Shown: piece after piece, positions 11,796-23,640 of the stretch
Numbering within the stretch: the first letter of the stretch is position 1
How the letters are laid out: each line of letters begins with the position of its first letter
Program-made: the position numbers and the translations under genes
Source: Chiua virens
Lineage: Eukaryota > Basidiomycota > Agaricomycetes > Boletales > Boletaceae
Length of the DNA: 64,000 nucleotides
Reading direction: 5' to 3'
NCBI GenBank assembly: GCA_019787685.1
Contig: JAHNUO010000021.1
Span: 186,001 to 250,000 of the forward strand
The notes under the pieces: generated by a model
Seen by the model: the letters and a program-made list of their open reading frames with translations, nothing else
The model's database searches: none
What the model was told of the DNA's origin: nothing

Positions 11796-12934
11796 TCACT
11801 GAAACTTTCCTAGCTGACACTGGTCTGTCCAACTTGAAGGGGGTAAAGACACACAGGAGTGGATATAATTCCGCTCAAGGTGTCGTGTGGCACGGTCACG
11901 GTGGAATAATTGAGGAGTACTTTCCAGATACGCCATGATAACGAATTTACCTTGGCTGTAGCTGCTAGTGATGAAGTTCCACACCCACGGCCAGAAATCA
12001 ACGACTCCATTAGCGAGCGGGAATGGCATAGACTGCCAGTGGGATGTGGGATGTGGCGTTGAGAGGATCTACCGTGCCAGTTCCACAATTTTCGGGTGAT
12101 ACAAGGGTGACTTGGCAGAAATGGCCAAGCAAGGTAACACACGCACGTGCCAGTGAGACTAAAAGTGATCGATCGAACACTGTTATGTAATTTAGGTCTT
12201 TCGAACTTCGAGATAAAATTGAAAAATGCTCTATTTGGAAAGTCCCCTGAGCAGACACGCAAGACGATATACTAGTACTACGGTCTAGACTACCGACCCG
12301 TTGCTGCCTCCGTGCGACAAGCATCCCTTTGAGAAGCACATCAGTAAGGATGCCAGAACTCGGACTCGGATGGAATGGGTCAACGTACAAAGATTTGAAG
12401 CCACCAATCATTCATCTATGTGTGTATTAAGTACGCAATAACTGTAGTAACGATTCAACGTACCTTTTTGAACACCAGTTGAACTTGCCCTAAGTCTGGG
12501 CCATGGTCATGAGTGGGTAGTGATAGGTGTTGCATCGAGTGTGTGCGATTCTAGGAAAAACATAAACACTCTTCGAACTACATAACATGAAGCACACCTT
12601 ATGTTCGAGGTGCAATCGCGTTGGCGTCTGTAGGCGAAATGTTACGTTGGATTGGTATGTGGCCATGAAGTGTGCTACTCACCATTACCACGTTGCCTCG
12701 CTGAAGGGCCCTTTGATTTCCTCTTTCGAAATTTAGCATTATTGCTGTCTGATCCGGGGTTCGAAGATGAGCAATGATTCTAATTTTGGCCTCGTCTGTG
12801 ACGGCAGTGCAGTTGAAACTTTTCTCCCTAACCGTCTGGGAATTCCTGATAGCCGTCAAACACCTACCAGTAATCTGTATACCCAAGTGTGATGCACCGT
12901 CATCGTCACATCGTGACTGATTACGTTGATTCAC
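11796..12934 (-). CDS. Unresolved minus-strand exons
   Basis: Three open blocks have coding-like composition. 12934-12599 contains RCDDDGASHLGIQITGRCL and AIMLNFERGNQRALQRG. 12411-12010 contains LTDVLLKGMLVARRQQRVGS. 12029-11796 is the third. The spacing fits a gene with short introns, but the joins were not established. Function unknown. Confidence 0.3.
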
Positions 12935-14039
12935 TGTTCAGTTAATGAATATATGCGAATCACCACAAAGGCGCACAGACCCAGGTCTTGCCTACTTCTC
13001 CGTGGACTCGCGAGAACCAATAGAAGATCGACGTGGATTTCCAATCCTACAGACGGATCTCTTTACCGATTTCCGGACATCCTCAACAAACATCACTCGT
13101 CCTCGGTTTACTGAAGGCATGGCTGCGACTCGGAGTGACGATCATATCGTCTATTATAAACAATACAAATTCGGTCGAAGCCGTTACGGGCGTTGGACGC
13201 AAGTGCCTTCTTGTCTACGCAGCCTTCTCAGATGTAGGACTGCGGCCAACTGGTTCGGCTCTGCAGGTAATGAAAGTACTCTTCGTGAGCGAGCCTATAC
13301 AGCGTCCGTGGCAATGATTTCGAATGGACCGAGCAGTCCATCGAAGAACTGCAAATATTTGCGAGAAGTGCGGTGAGGGAAATCAGATACAGCATACCTT
13401 CTGGATATCAGCAACGAACATTTTACCACCCAGGCCAGCAAAGCGATGGTCATCACTCTGCGTAGATGCATTACTCTGCGGTTTTATGGCACGGAACTTT
13501 TTTCTGTCTCGGTTAGGGTATGATAATTAACAAGTACCGAACATACTTACCATGCCCAGCGGTCTGCGCGAGCCATGATGTACTACGCAGCCGCTGACAG
13601 TTGGGTCGTCCCTTTGTGGCGCTTCAAAACGCGACATAGTTAGTTTGAGTTACTGTGGCGAGTCCAAGTGCTCCTAATGATGACGGTACTTGTCAGTGGC
13701 GAGTTACATCAGAACCAACGTCACCACAATAGCAAGAACGACGCGTGACAATATTTGCGATAAACAAACAACATTGTTGATGGATTCCAACACGATGCGG
13801 TAAATGTTACAGATATGTACCGGTAATACAAATAGTACAAGATCAGATGGGAGGTATGACATTGGAACTTCTTCGCCACTGGCAAACGCTTAATTACTGG
13901 CGAGTGCGTACTGCTGTGAACCGGAAGCAGCATTGCTCTCTTCCAACCCCTGCAGCTGCTGCAATGTTGGTACATAGAAGCTGGAGAACGAGGCATTGCT
14001 CAGCATGCTGCTGTTGAAGGCGTGAGAAGGGTAGCCTAG
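12935..14039 (-). CDS. Unresolved minus-strand exons up to the CACTA insertion
   Basis: One short gene-like unit starts near 13585 (MARADRWAW, donor GTAAGT). It continues with KKFRAIKPQSNASTQS and FFDGLLGPFEII, with introns carrying good borders. Separately, 14039-13894 encodes a Ser/Gln-rich tail (YPSHAFNSSMLSNASF...QQYALASN stop) that is open right up to the CACTA left end. It may be the 3' end of a gene cut by the element. Both readings are tentative. Confidence 0.3.
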
Positions 14040-14054
14040 CACTGTGGGAAGTAA
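14040..14054 (+). repeat. Left terminal inverted repeat of the CACTA element
   Basis: Reads CACTGTGGGAAGTAA and is preceded by CTAG. It matches the right terminus inverted over 15 of 15 bases and diverges immediately inside. Confidence 0.88.
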
Positions 14055-14974
14055 AACCACCAAAATTAGGTGACTGCGTCACTGATCACCCAGAAGTAAG
14101 TGACAATGTCACTCAATTCATTGCCACTGTTTATCAGCGACACAGGAGTGTCACTTTTTTTCATCGTTGAGATTTGGGTGTCATTGATTATCAGCATCGT
14201 GAGTGTCTTGTCATTGAATTTTGTCGTCTGTAGTTGTCACTTCTATTCACTACCAGCACTGGCAGTGGTAACCATGCCAGCCTGAGTGAAGTGACAGGTC
14301 CGCCTAAAACCCACACGACTCAGAGCATGCAGGCACCACCTTGCCGCGGCCTGCTCGTACTACTCACCTTACCTTGCAGTCACTCACTTCAAGTTGTCCC
14401 CTCTCGTCCTCACCCTCTTTCTGTCACCATCTCGCCCACATCCTTCACCCTACCGTATTGCTACCCTCACCACCCCGAGTCACTGGCCCTCAGGTTTGCC
14501 TTGCCTGCCTGCCCACCATCACCATCGCCCTCGTGCCTGTGTGCCTTCCTGTCTTTACCCTCTTGCTCTTGCCCTCTCACCCTCCGAGTCTCGCCATCCC
14601 CTCACTCTCGTGTGCAAATATGAATGTGAATGCTGATCATGCATCCACATTCGTGTTTGCCTACGGGTGTAGTGCTTTCACCACCTTACCGTCCCACCAT
14701 CCTCACCTTCACCTTCACCCTCAGCTCATCGCGCATGCGCTTACATGCATACAGTTCCTCACCCATGTGCACCATGCACCCGCGACGAGTGATGATGACA
14801 ACGAGACAGCAAGCACGTGTACACACGCAAACAGTAAGTCTGTGCATGTGGCTCGACGCTCATCTGGGGCCCTACCCGTGCAGACACCTAGGACTTGCAC
14901 ATAGGCAGTCTGTCCATCCCTTTCGTGATCCGCAAAATGAATGTATGAAATAGATTGTGATGAGAAACTACTGA
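14055..14974. other. CACTA left subterminal region and C-rich spacer
   Basis: 14060-14290 repeats words such as GTCACTGAT and GTGTCACT in both orientations (candidate transposase-binding motifs). 14340-14930 is strongly pyrimidine-rich on the plus strand (CCCTC, CACC runs) and opens several overlapping low-complexity frames that I read as non-coding. Confidence 0.5.
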
Positions 14975-17900
14975 TTATTCAAGTAGTAATTCGTCATGCT
15001 CGCTTTCTATTTCTGCATCATCTGCAAAGTTCACGTTGTCTCTGAAATTGGCTGCAATTGTCCTTGGTGTCCGATCTATGATTCCCCATCTTTTGTGTGT
15101 TTCAACCAAACCCACTGCAGCCTGGAGACTGTGAACATCTGTAACAATACTTGCCCTGCGATGTGTCATGTACACATTCTCCTCTGACGCCAACTTTCCG
15201 TCGGTGTTCCATGGCATGATCAAAGCAAGTACTAGATGTTTGCCACTAAGTTCCTTGAACAATCCGTTGTGCGGCAGTGTGAGGACAAAGAGCTTTTCTA
15301 GATCGCCATAGCCAGTATATGTACTTCATTCCCAGGCCTTGTCTCAAATATGAATGTATACTGTCGATAATAGTGAGTTAGACGTATATGCTCATACTAA
15401 TGAAAACGTGCATACTCTGACATAGCAGTTCTTTCGCACTGGTGCTCCTGATTTCCGAGTGACTTGCTTTGTTCGAAATGTATCACCACCTTGTTGGATT
15501 CGAAGCTTGCCTGCATAGAATGTGACCACCTGAGGTAAGTGATGTTTCACCTCTGAACTCCACACACCAAGTACTTGTGCCATATAGACTGCAATCTTCT
15601 GCCGCAGTTCTTCATTCAAGCCCTTGTTATTTCTATATGGAGGCCAAAGGACATGGTCAGGATCTAGTGAAACATGTCATCAGTGATCCAACACTGGCAC
15701 GAAGACAAACTTGAAGCTTGAAGCTTGAGCTTGAAGACTCGACACCTACATCCTTCAATGACCTGCTCGAAGCCAATTGGCCCATTACCACTGCATCGCT
15801 CTCCAGCTCGGGCAAACTCATCTGAAAGGTCATAGTGAGCTTGGAGCTGCTCTTGGTATGTTAAGTATAATAGGGACTTGTCCAGATTGCTCCAAGGATG
15901 AGTGCGCGAATGAACGTTCCGTTGGAGAAGTCCACAAAACCGTTCCATATGGAATGTCCATGTTGTCCACACAGGCCCGCAATACCGAATACCTTGGGCA
16001 AGGTGTAATAAACCATGTATTGTCAACATACACGTTGACAGTTGCTCCGCATGATATTGGTAGTAGTATCTAGAATTATATCAGAATAAATGACTATGGC
16101 AACTAGTATAACATGTACCGCTCATATGCCTGAACCCACCCAATCAGGCGCTCCTCAACCTCATCTGTCTGCTGCATTGTGATTTGCAACTGGAGTGTGA
16201 TCTTCATGATATTACCAAGCTTGCACATGTGGTCGTAGTACTTGCGCTTCTTGAAACGGTTTTCAAGAAGCTTGGGAGCAAGATATATGAACCAAAAGCA
16301 CCATGATTCAGCTATGAAAAGAGAGCAGTCGGATGCAATGTTTTGCAGAACATGAATGAATGAGGCAGGGATATGTTCAACTGCAGCTGCCGTCTCTCGG
16401 CCAACCTCCTCCCAAATGTGTGGTTCAATTTGATATTCTTCCTTTCCCGAGTCCAGGCCTTTGAAGTGACCTGTCCAAAGATTGATGAGATTGGGTATAA
16501 CATTCTCAAGGAGTAGATAAAACCATTCCCAGGGTATCCCTCGAGCATAGTCCAGAGACCGAACACGAGACAACCCAGGAAGACCCTTGATCCCAGTATC
16601 TTTGGCAATTCTCTCTTTCTCAGTCTTTGTCGTAGCAGCACTGATTTTTTCAGCAACCTCAGCGAAGTCATCATGTTTACGAAGTGGTAAACCCTGAGGG
16701 TCCCACTCAACATAATCGTCCCTAGGATTGCGAAGTTGATGTGTTGGAGGGCAAAGGGGTACATAGTATGTTTTTCCGTCACCACGTGATGCTCGAATAT
16801 GACAAGACCGACAAGGAAAGATTCCATTGTGTCCCTTTATCTTCAGAAACTTTTCGATCGCAACTATGTCGCCAAGTTTGAATAACATGTATGCATGCAG
16901 CTGGAATGAAGTCTTTGTGCTCGCATTGAATGTGGTAACACCATAGGCAAGCTCAGCACATTCATCGTCTAAAGGGGAGAGGAACGAGCCTATGTCTTTG
17001 GGCTGATGAGGCCCAGGGATGACGCCAACACACATAAGGTTCTGAAGATGATTGCGACACTCAGGAGGTAGGTTGTAATTGACTAAAACAATTGGGGTTG
17101 CGCACGGACCCTTGCGATGGTGTTGATAAAGGAGATAGCTGTCGGTGCACACAGAAAGTGCAATGTCATGGATGTTGGAAAAGAAGGTGTGATTGAGTTT
17201 CTCTCCGTCCACAGTGACATGATGACGAAGGAGGCCTTGGTAATGTGCACCATCGAAGACGTCATGTATAACCCCATCACGGTGAACATATTGCGCACGG
17301 TACGACAGCGTCTTGATCTTTTCCAGGCTTTGAAATAACCCTTGTAGACGAGGGATGATGGGGAAATAAGTAAAATGGGCGAGTGGTTTGCTGTCTGGTC
17401 CATAGCGAGCTTTGTGACAAAATGGGCACGCTTGATGGTGGAGATACTTCTTTGTATACACGATACAAGACTGTGGACAGCGATCATATAAAACAGGCAC
17501 AACACCGGATAACACTCCCATCCTCTGGAACAACACGAACTGCAAGGCAATATTTGCTTTGTGTCGAAAGATGAACCGAAGATTGTTGAACATCTGATGA
17601 GTCATCCTGCTTGACATGATCAAGTTAAATGCACGAACATTATCACGGTCTTCTTCAGACAGAATATAGTGGCCTATGGTATATTAGTTGAAGAATTCAC
17701 ATGAGGACAAATGGGCCTGGGCTTACAAGTATCAAAGAGACCTTCTTCAGCTTCAGCAAGCACACTGACGGCAAGGTCTTCAAGCAAATGCTCATTGAAT
17801 ATATCAGATTCACTCTCAGAACTTGCATCGTCATCTTTCGACAGTGCTCCGAGTCCCTGTGAGTCTGTTGTATCACAGCTCGATGGGGAAGTGCTAGCAG

Positions 17901-18382
17901 AGTTATATGACTTCTCCGAGTTGTGAGAATGAGCGATGAGGTCGATCTCCAAGTCTGACTCCTCAGACTGATGGGCAGATACACATAGATTTGAGTCAGA
18001 TTCTGTATCAATCAGATCAGACTTGGATGATTCTTCAAACTAAAAATCATAATGATTCAGACTCACCGTAAGTGATGAGGTTGATTGCTGATTGCGAGTC
18101 AGGTTGGAAGGCAGAGGTGGGTGAATCCGACTCATCCTCTGAATGAGGTGGAACTTAGATGACTGAATTCACTCTGAAAAATGACTCACCAGACATTGAA
18201 CTCTCACAACTTTCCGAGGACATGATCAGGTGTCCATCACCACGCATGATAACCAACTTGTAATGTCTCTGGCATGCTGCATACTTGAGTACCTTCCCAC
18301 AGGCAGGTGTGCACCAACAATGTCGACGTTGCTTGGACCTGGGTTTTCTTTGGGACTTAGATTTCTGTCGCAAACGAGCCAT
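14975..18382 (-). CDS. Tnp2-family CACTA transposase
   Basis: The first exon (from MARLRQKSKSQRKPRS at 18382) is very basic and carries a Cys/His cluster (HCWCTPACGKVLKYAACQRH) expected to bind DNA. Acidic Ser-rich small exons follow at about 18010-17690. The large exon 17623-16121 holds the Tnp2 core: CPFCHKARYGPD zinc-knuckle-like motif, CTDSYLLYQHH, GHNGIFPCRSC, then LSRVRSLDYARGIPWEWFYL. After a GTACAT...TTCTAG intron the next exon reads YYQYHAEQLSTC, then HPWSN. Two more exons end ESEHDELLLE at 14975. Tnp2 proteins catalyse cut-and-paste movement of CACTA elements by acting on the terminal repeats. No stop or frameshift was seen in these exons, so it may be functional. Confidence 0.82.
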
Positions 18383-18586
18383 TGAGTAGGACAGAGAGTT
18401 GTGTGCAGCATCTCATGTGAGATTCAGAGTCACGGGACTAACTGTACAGTTTTTGCCTTACATAATGCTTTTGACCACAGACACACTCAACGCGTCACAT
18501 TTGCACGTCTAACTTTCGTGTCTCTTGTGTCTTATCTTGCACCTCGTGTCAAAGCTTTATGTTGCATTACTCTTTGAATCTTCACA
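18383..18586. promoter_or_regulatory. Shared divergent promoter region of the CACTA element
   Basis: Only 204 bases separate the start codons of the Tnp2 gene (-) and the RTC4-like gene (+). Both genes must draw on this short spacer, so co-expression is likely. No clear TATA box or palindromic operator was identified. Confidence 0.45.
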
Positions 18587-21539
18587 ATGGCTAGATTGAA
18601 GGAGCCCAAGATCTCACGAACTGACAGACTTGGCCAGTCACTAACACGGGTCCAGAATGATGTCGACGCATATACCCGTAAGTGGCTGTTTTTATCCATA
18701 GTCAGTTCATGTGTCATGAAATTCTCAGAGCGAGAACGTGCCAGGAAACACCGCAAAATGGTATTCTACCATCATCATGAACGTCGTCGGCTCATTCCGA
18801 AACCCAAGGGGCGCTCTGGACGCAGAGGTCCAAGCACATATAGTCTCTTCGAGGAGATGAAACTAAAGAAGCCAGTCTACAATGATATCTGTGTAAGTTT
18901 CTTCTCGTGCTCACTATAGGAAATTATCTAACGTGTCATGAGTATCTTGTCTGAGGCCTTGTCACCAAGTACCTCGACTGTACACTACCACTAAGTCGCC
19001 AGCCCAATAAACTGAGGGTTGAAAAAGTTATTCTCAAGGTATGTTTCTGTTTTAATGGTGCACATACAAATGAAAATGTTTGGTTTATTATAGGCTCAAT
19101 TTGATTGTCGCATCCTACAGCGATATGAGAATGGCTGGGCCGTCCATGACATCATGGCACAGTACCTTCGAAACACATCCACAAGACTCTGAAACCTGAA
19201 GGCCAACAACATAGAGATGGACCATGAGGTATTCAAGTCGTGCATGCTATGGTATCTTTTTAGTCGATTTGTACAATTTTAACACAGGGAGATGCCACGA
19301 CAAACAAGGACTCCGACTTGGACGTTGATGCTTCGGATGATGACAATCTGGATGATGCAAGAGGACGGTCAAAACATCTTGAAAGGAGAACTGACACTGG
19401 GGGATCTGAGTCCATGGCTGACTCAGATGACAACTTTGACATGGATGAATTTGATCCTGGTTCTGATTTAGAGCTCGATATGGACAAGGACGAGTGGGGG
19501 TTGGAGATGGAGGATAGAAACCCTCAGTCGTCAAGAAAAGTATGTGTTGATAGTTTTTGCTTGCAAGTCTAACTACGTGTTTTCCTGGATTAGAATTACT
19601 CGGATCGAAAGCAAACCAGTAACTCGAACTCATCCAATGTCAGACATCCTACCCAAAAACGGTCAGGATTGCCTAATTCAACTTCAAAGGCGAGGAGTTT
19701 CTTCAATCTATTCCACTACATTAAAAATTTGAAACCATGCATAGAAATCCAAAACGAAGAGTAACAAGTTGATTCCAGAGCAATCCAGGTCGATCAGAGT
19801 CAATGATCGCGCAAAAAAAACTATGAAAGAGAGAGCAGCTTCGAGGACTCGGAAGGATGTTGAAGCCAATAACTCAAGTGGTGTGGACCGCAATGGAAAG
19901 CATGCGAAGGCTCTGCGTCTGATCAGTTCAGAAAAGGACGCTGTCACGGCTATAGTAGGATTCTGTTTCATTTTTTGGCTTGCGATATACTTATGGGTTG
20001 CGGACCAAATGAAGCGAGAGACCTTTGGGACCAGAGAAGACCTGAACAAGGATGGCACTGCTGATGAAGAGGCACTTGTTGCTGAACTGGAAGATATTAC
20101 ATTGGATCGCCCAGCTGTGGTATTTATTACTGAACTCAGAGAGTATAGGCTGACGTGATTCGCATTTATTTGGCAGGAGTTTGACTATGACGAATATGGC
20201 ATGGGATTTGAAGATCCAGTGTCCGAAGATGACGCCAGATGGGACCATGACTCTGTCTTTTCAAAGGAGAGCGCTGATGAAGTCCCTGAAGAAGATCAGC
20301 TCAAGCGGTGCCCCAGTTGCAAGGCAGGTATCCTGCCCAATATCCTGTCCGAACTTACCGCTCTTTTGAAGCGGTATTATACCCTCTGCCGAACAAAAGG
20401 ACAATATGCCACATGAGTCATGCGCATGGAACTGGAAATCTGTGGCCTCATTCGGCGAGAGGAGAGGAAGGAAGCTGAACATACCAAAGCAATCGAGAAC
20501 GGATGGCCAGTGATGAAAATCGACTTCAAGGCGCTTCCCGATCGAATCTGGGTGATGTCAGATGACCTTCAGCGGCTCACCAGGAACAAAGAGTACCTCG
20601 AAGATTCCTTTGCCTGGCATGCATTCAAACAAGCAGTCGAAGTGGACGGACTCTCTTTACTTCAGTTCTCACGACTTCTACCCAGCAAGATTGGACCATC
20701 GTCAAGTGTCGTGAAGCAAGCTAGGTCAGGATAGTGAGTATTATGATCAACTGGAAATGCCAGTATTATGGCTTATACCACTGCTAGTTATGGGACGAAA
20801 GGAACTGCGATTATAATGCAGACACTACTCGGCATGTTTCCGCCAACAACAACTCCATGGGACGCATTCGATCCACTCCCATACATATATTTCTTTGACT
20901 ATGTCCTTGTTCCATATACTGCGGCGAGACTGATTTGTCAAGATCTTCTTAGCGACAACCCGGCTGCTGGCTATCTAGCTATGGTGGATAGCAGTGATGT
21001 TGGTGATGCTATTCATCGTGAACATGATGATGATAAGGAACTCCAGGCCATTTGCGATCGGATCATGACATTTTCTCATGCGAACAGGAACCAAATTTCA
21101 GCCAATGTCAGCAACGCAGGCAATAGTGCGAAGGCTGCAGGAAATGCGCTTTTGGCATTTAAACAGGTTTACGTTTCTGTTACTCTCTGTTCAGTAAAAC
21201 TAAAAATCAAGTTGAATTATAGCCTGAACCACGTCATGGTATTGCTACCAGTGTCCCAGGCAACAACGAAAGTGCAAACCTCGTCATTGCTGGTCTAAGT
21301 GGTGGAAAAGACGCACAAAAAAAGGGCCGACAGTGTAAAGTTAAGGTATGTGTCATTTGATACTCAGGATCTGTGACTCAGCCCGCACTGTTTGCTATGC
21401 CCAGGTCCATGTTCAAAGTAAAGAACACCAGACACGTGCTCGTTCAAAAGCTCAACCTCAGGCTCAGCCAAATGAACACCAAGACCCAGTGGAGAGCCGT
21501 TTGCCACTCTGTTTTGAATGCCATGATGCAGGCAAATAA
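18587..21539 (+). CDS. RTC4-like domain protein carried by the CACTA element
   Basis: The gene starts MARLKEPKISRTDRLGQ. Its N-terminal third is basic (MVFYHHHERRRLIPKPKGRS), followed by a long acidic Asp/Ser-rich region (about 19300-19530). The C-terminal half resembles the RTC4-like domain: a CPSCKAGILPN cysteine pair (20305), GWPVMKIDFKALPDRIWVM (20500), then YGTKGTAIIMQTLLG and YVLVPYTAARLICQDL (20790-20945), ending with an acidic GDVGDAIHREHDDD tail. The last exons are Gln/Lys-rich and stop at 21539. Yeast Rtc4 is known from a screen for telomere-capping modifiers; the molecular role of the domain is not clear. Introns near 18680, 18895, 19040, 19210, 19540 and 21165 have good borders, but the middle (19600-20000) is uncertain. 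Lying inside the terminal repeats and divergent from Tnp2, it is element cargo or an accessory factor. Confidence 0.6.
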
Positions 21540-22300
21540 TCATCAGAACTACTTGCTACTTATTTTCCCATCCTGCTTCACTCGTGTGTTTCTACTTATC
21601 ATTGTTTTAGATGCACTTATACTACTGCCTACTTCTCACCCAGTTGTTCAAGATCGTTTGCCGCTTGCCTGCACATCTTTCTGCTTTCACATTTGTGTTT
21701 GAAATTCTCCTCGGTCAGAATCCACTTCTTTCATCTCAGTTTTCATGTTTACAGTTTCTCGGACATTGACACCAACGTCGCCATATAACTCTTATGTAGC
21801 ATTTCATTAGACCTGGACGGTTGGACCGTGACTTTGGCACACACATTCATCTGTAGTATTCACATGTTTTTAGAGTTTGTTGAACATGTATTCTTGCTCC
21901 TCGTGATGGTAATGACTTATGCATTCAACTATTCAATGAGAGAAAGTGATGACGGTCTAGTATACTGTTGTGACTCGTAATATTAGCTGCAGAAACATCG
22001 AATATCACTGCCAATGTGCATATATATCAGCTGCAGAAACGTCAGATGTCATTGCCATAGGCTTGTAATATTAGTTGCAAAAGCATTAAATACTGCTGCC
22101 CCGGACACGAGTCATCAGTGACATGTTCACTTAATTTCATTGACAAAGTCTCGCAATAACAGTGGAGTTGGCACTGATTTTAATTAGACCGAAATAGAAC
22201 TTAGTGACATAGGTGACACTGATATAAGTGGCCATAAGCGCCGTTTTGTAGCTACACTGACAATTATTAGAGGTGAACTGCACGCGGATTATCATCTACC
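21540..22300. other. CACTA right subterminal region
   Basis: Non-coding. A motif built on TAATATTAGCTGCAGAAACAT recurs three times (about 21980, 22028 and 22067, the last two diverged), followed by CACTG/CAGTG and GTGACA words. This is consistent with transposase-binding subterminal repeats. Confidence 0.5.
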
Positions 22301-22315
22301 TTACTTCCCACAGTG
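22301..22315 (-). repeat. Right terminal inverted repeat of the CACTA element
   Basis: Reads TTACTTCCCACAGTG on the plus strand and is followed by CTAG. It is the exact reverse complement of the left end. Confidence 0.88.
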
Positions 22316-22339
22316 CTAGGTGGATTCCGATATGCTGAC

Positions 22340-23640
22340 TCACCACCCTTCCCTGTGATATTTGTCCAATATTTCTCTGAATCCGAGTCGGATGGCATCG
22401 ACTCGGTGGCCATGCACGATCTCCATCCCCTCAAAGATCTGTTTTTCTATGGGGTTATACTCTTCCTGGCTATAACACACAATCCTCGACGGCCATGTGG
22501 TTGATCCCACAGATTGTGCCACATGACGTAGACAACACGCAAGCTAAGAGACAATGAGTGATAAAAGGTGCAGTATGAAGTCACTTACCGCAGCTGTGGA
22601 TGTTGATAGGAGGTGAATGGGTGTGGTCTCCCACATTCTCCAGTTTTCATTTCAACGGAAAGGCGACAGAGAAGACTTGTACCAAAAAGCTAAATGATAA
22701 TCCTTGAGAATTTGATTCCCGAACAGGGTACATGTATTCTAGAGGGATGGACTTGTTAGTGGGAAAAAAAATATGAGTGCGAAAATAAGGGCTTATGGTC
22801 ACTGGGTCGAAGCGATGGAGATAATAAGTTTTCCAGTGAGTGTTCCTCAGCATTTGCTCGCAGCGTGCCACGGCTGCGGCCCTCCTTTCAAAAAGAGGGA
22901 GTGAATTTGTTGGATCAACAGCGGTAGACAGATCATAATTTTTTGCAAACACCTCTGCTTTGGTAGCCATCTTACCCCGAAGCGTTTGTACATGTTCCAT
23001 GTACTAAATTATGCAGGTTTAAAACATGGATGGTCGAAAACTGAGGTCGACTTACCGTCTTATGTACCCTCTCATCCCACTCGGTGACTGAAAATGTGAG
23101 AATCAGTCATGCTCGGTTGGAAAATATAACGAACAACGAACTATGGCTAGACTCGGCAGATGCCTGGCTCAGGCACTCCGTCTCAGCGTCACTAAACTCC
23201 GTTGCAGTTGAACCCCACCCAATGTTCTCGATGATTTCCATGATGAGAAGATTGCAAGCGCGTCACATGTTAGCCTTATGTTCAATGGAAAACTTCTGGT
23301 ATTCAGGACCAGCTCCCCCGACTATGCTCAGGGCTGATGAGGCCAGGGAATATGAGTGACTACTGTAGTTCTGCTGGGCGAGCTCAATGTCGGTAACTTG
23401 AAGTGGGACACCGAGCTGAGCTGACCCATCGGTGGCAAGTGTCATTTGTGTGAATTCCTGAAAACGATGGAATTTCATACCTGATCAAATTCAAAAGCCT
23501 GTGAGTGGTGTCCAGGATACACTGAGGCGTGCATGCCCCCAGATTCTTCGAAAATAAAATCTGGTGGCGGTAGAAAGTGAGACATGAGAGTACGATGGAG
23601 AAAGACCGCTGGCGGGGGTGACTCCGAGTACTAACCAATT
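22340..23640 (-). CDS. Unknown multi-exon gene next to the CACTA right end
   Basis: Coding-like minus-strand blocks include HASVYPGHHSQAFEFD (about 23510), TLATDGSAQLGVPLQVTDIE (about 23440), NLLIMEIIENIGWGST (about 23250), SLPLFERRAAAVARCEQM (about 22880) and SQEEYNPIEKQIFEGMEI (about 22450). The 3'-most block ends HREGW with a stop at 22340, overlapped by a GTGAGT that could be a splice donor. If it is spliced, the next exon would lie at 14039-13894 across the CACTA element. No family recognised. Confidence 0.4.

Larger units (their letters stand above)
14040..22315. mobile_element. Complete CACTA-type DNA transposon, 8.3 kb
   Basis: The left end CACTGTGGGAAGTAA (14040-14054) is the exact inverted complement of the right end TTACTTCCCACAGTG (22301-22315). 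Both ends are flanked by CTAG, read as a 4-bp target duplication (14036-14039 and 22316-22319). CACTG/CAGTG and TCACTGAT-type words are clustered in 14060-14290 and again in 21950-22260, as expected for CACTA subterminal regions where the transposase binds. Inside are a Tnp2 transposase gene (-) and an RTC4-like gene (+), back to back. No internal stop was seen in the main transposase exon, so the element looks young and possibly autonomous. Confidence 0.88.

Noticed and set aside
14234..14953. Long overlapping plus-strand frames rich in Pro, Ser and Leu
   Set aside because: Open in several phases at once over a pyrimidine-rich tract, with no splice partners; read as low-complexity spacer of the CACTA element.
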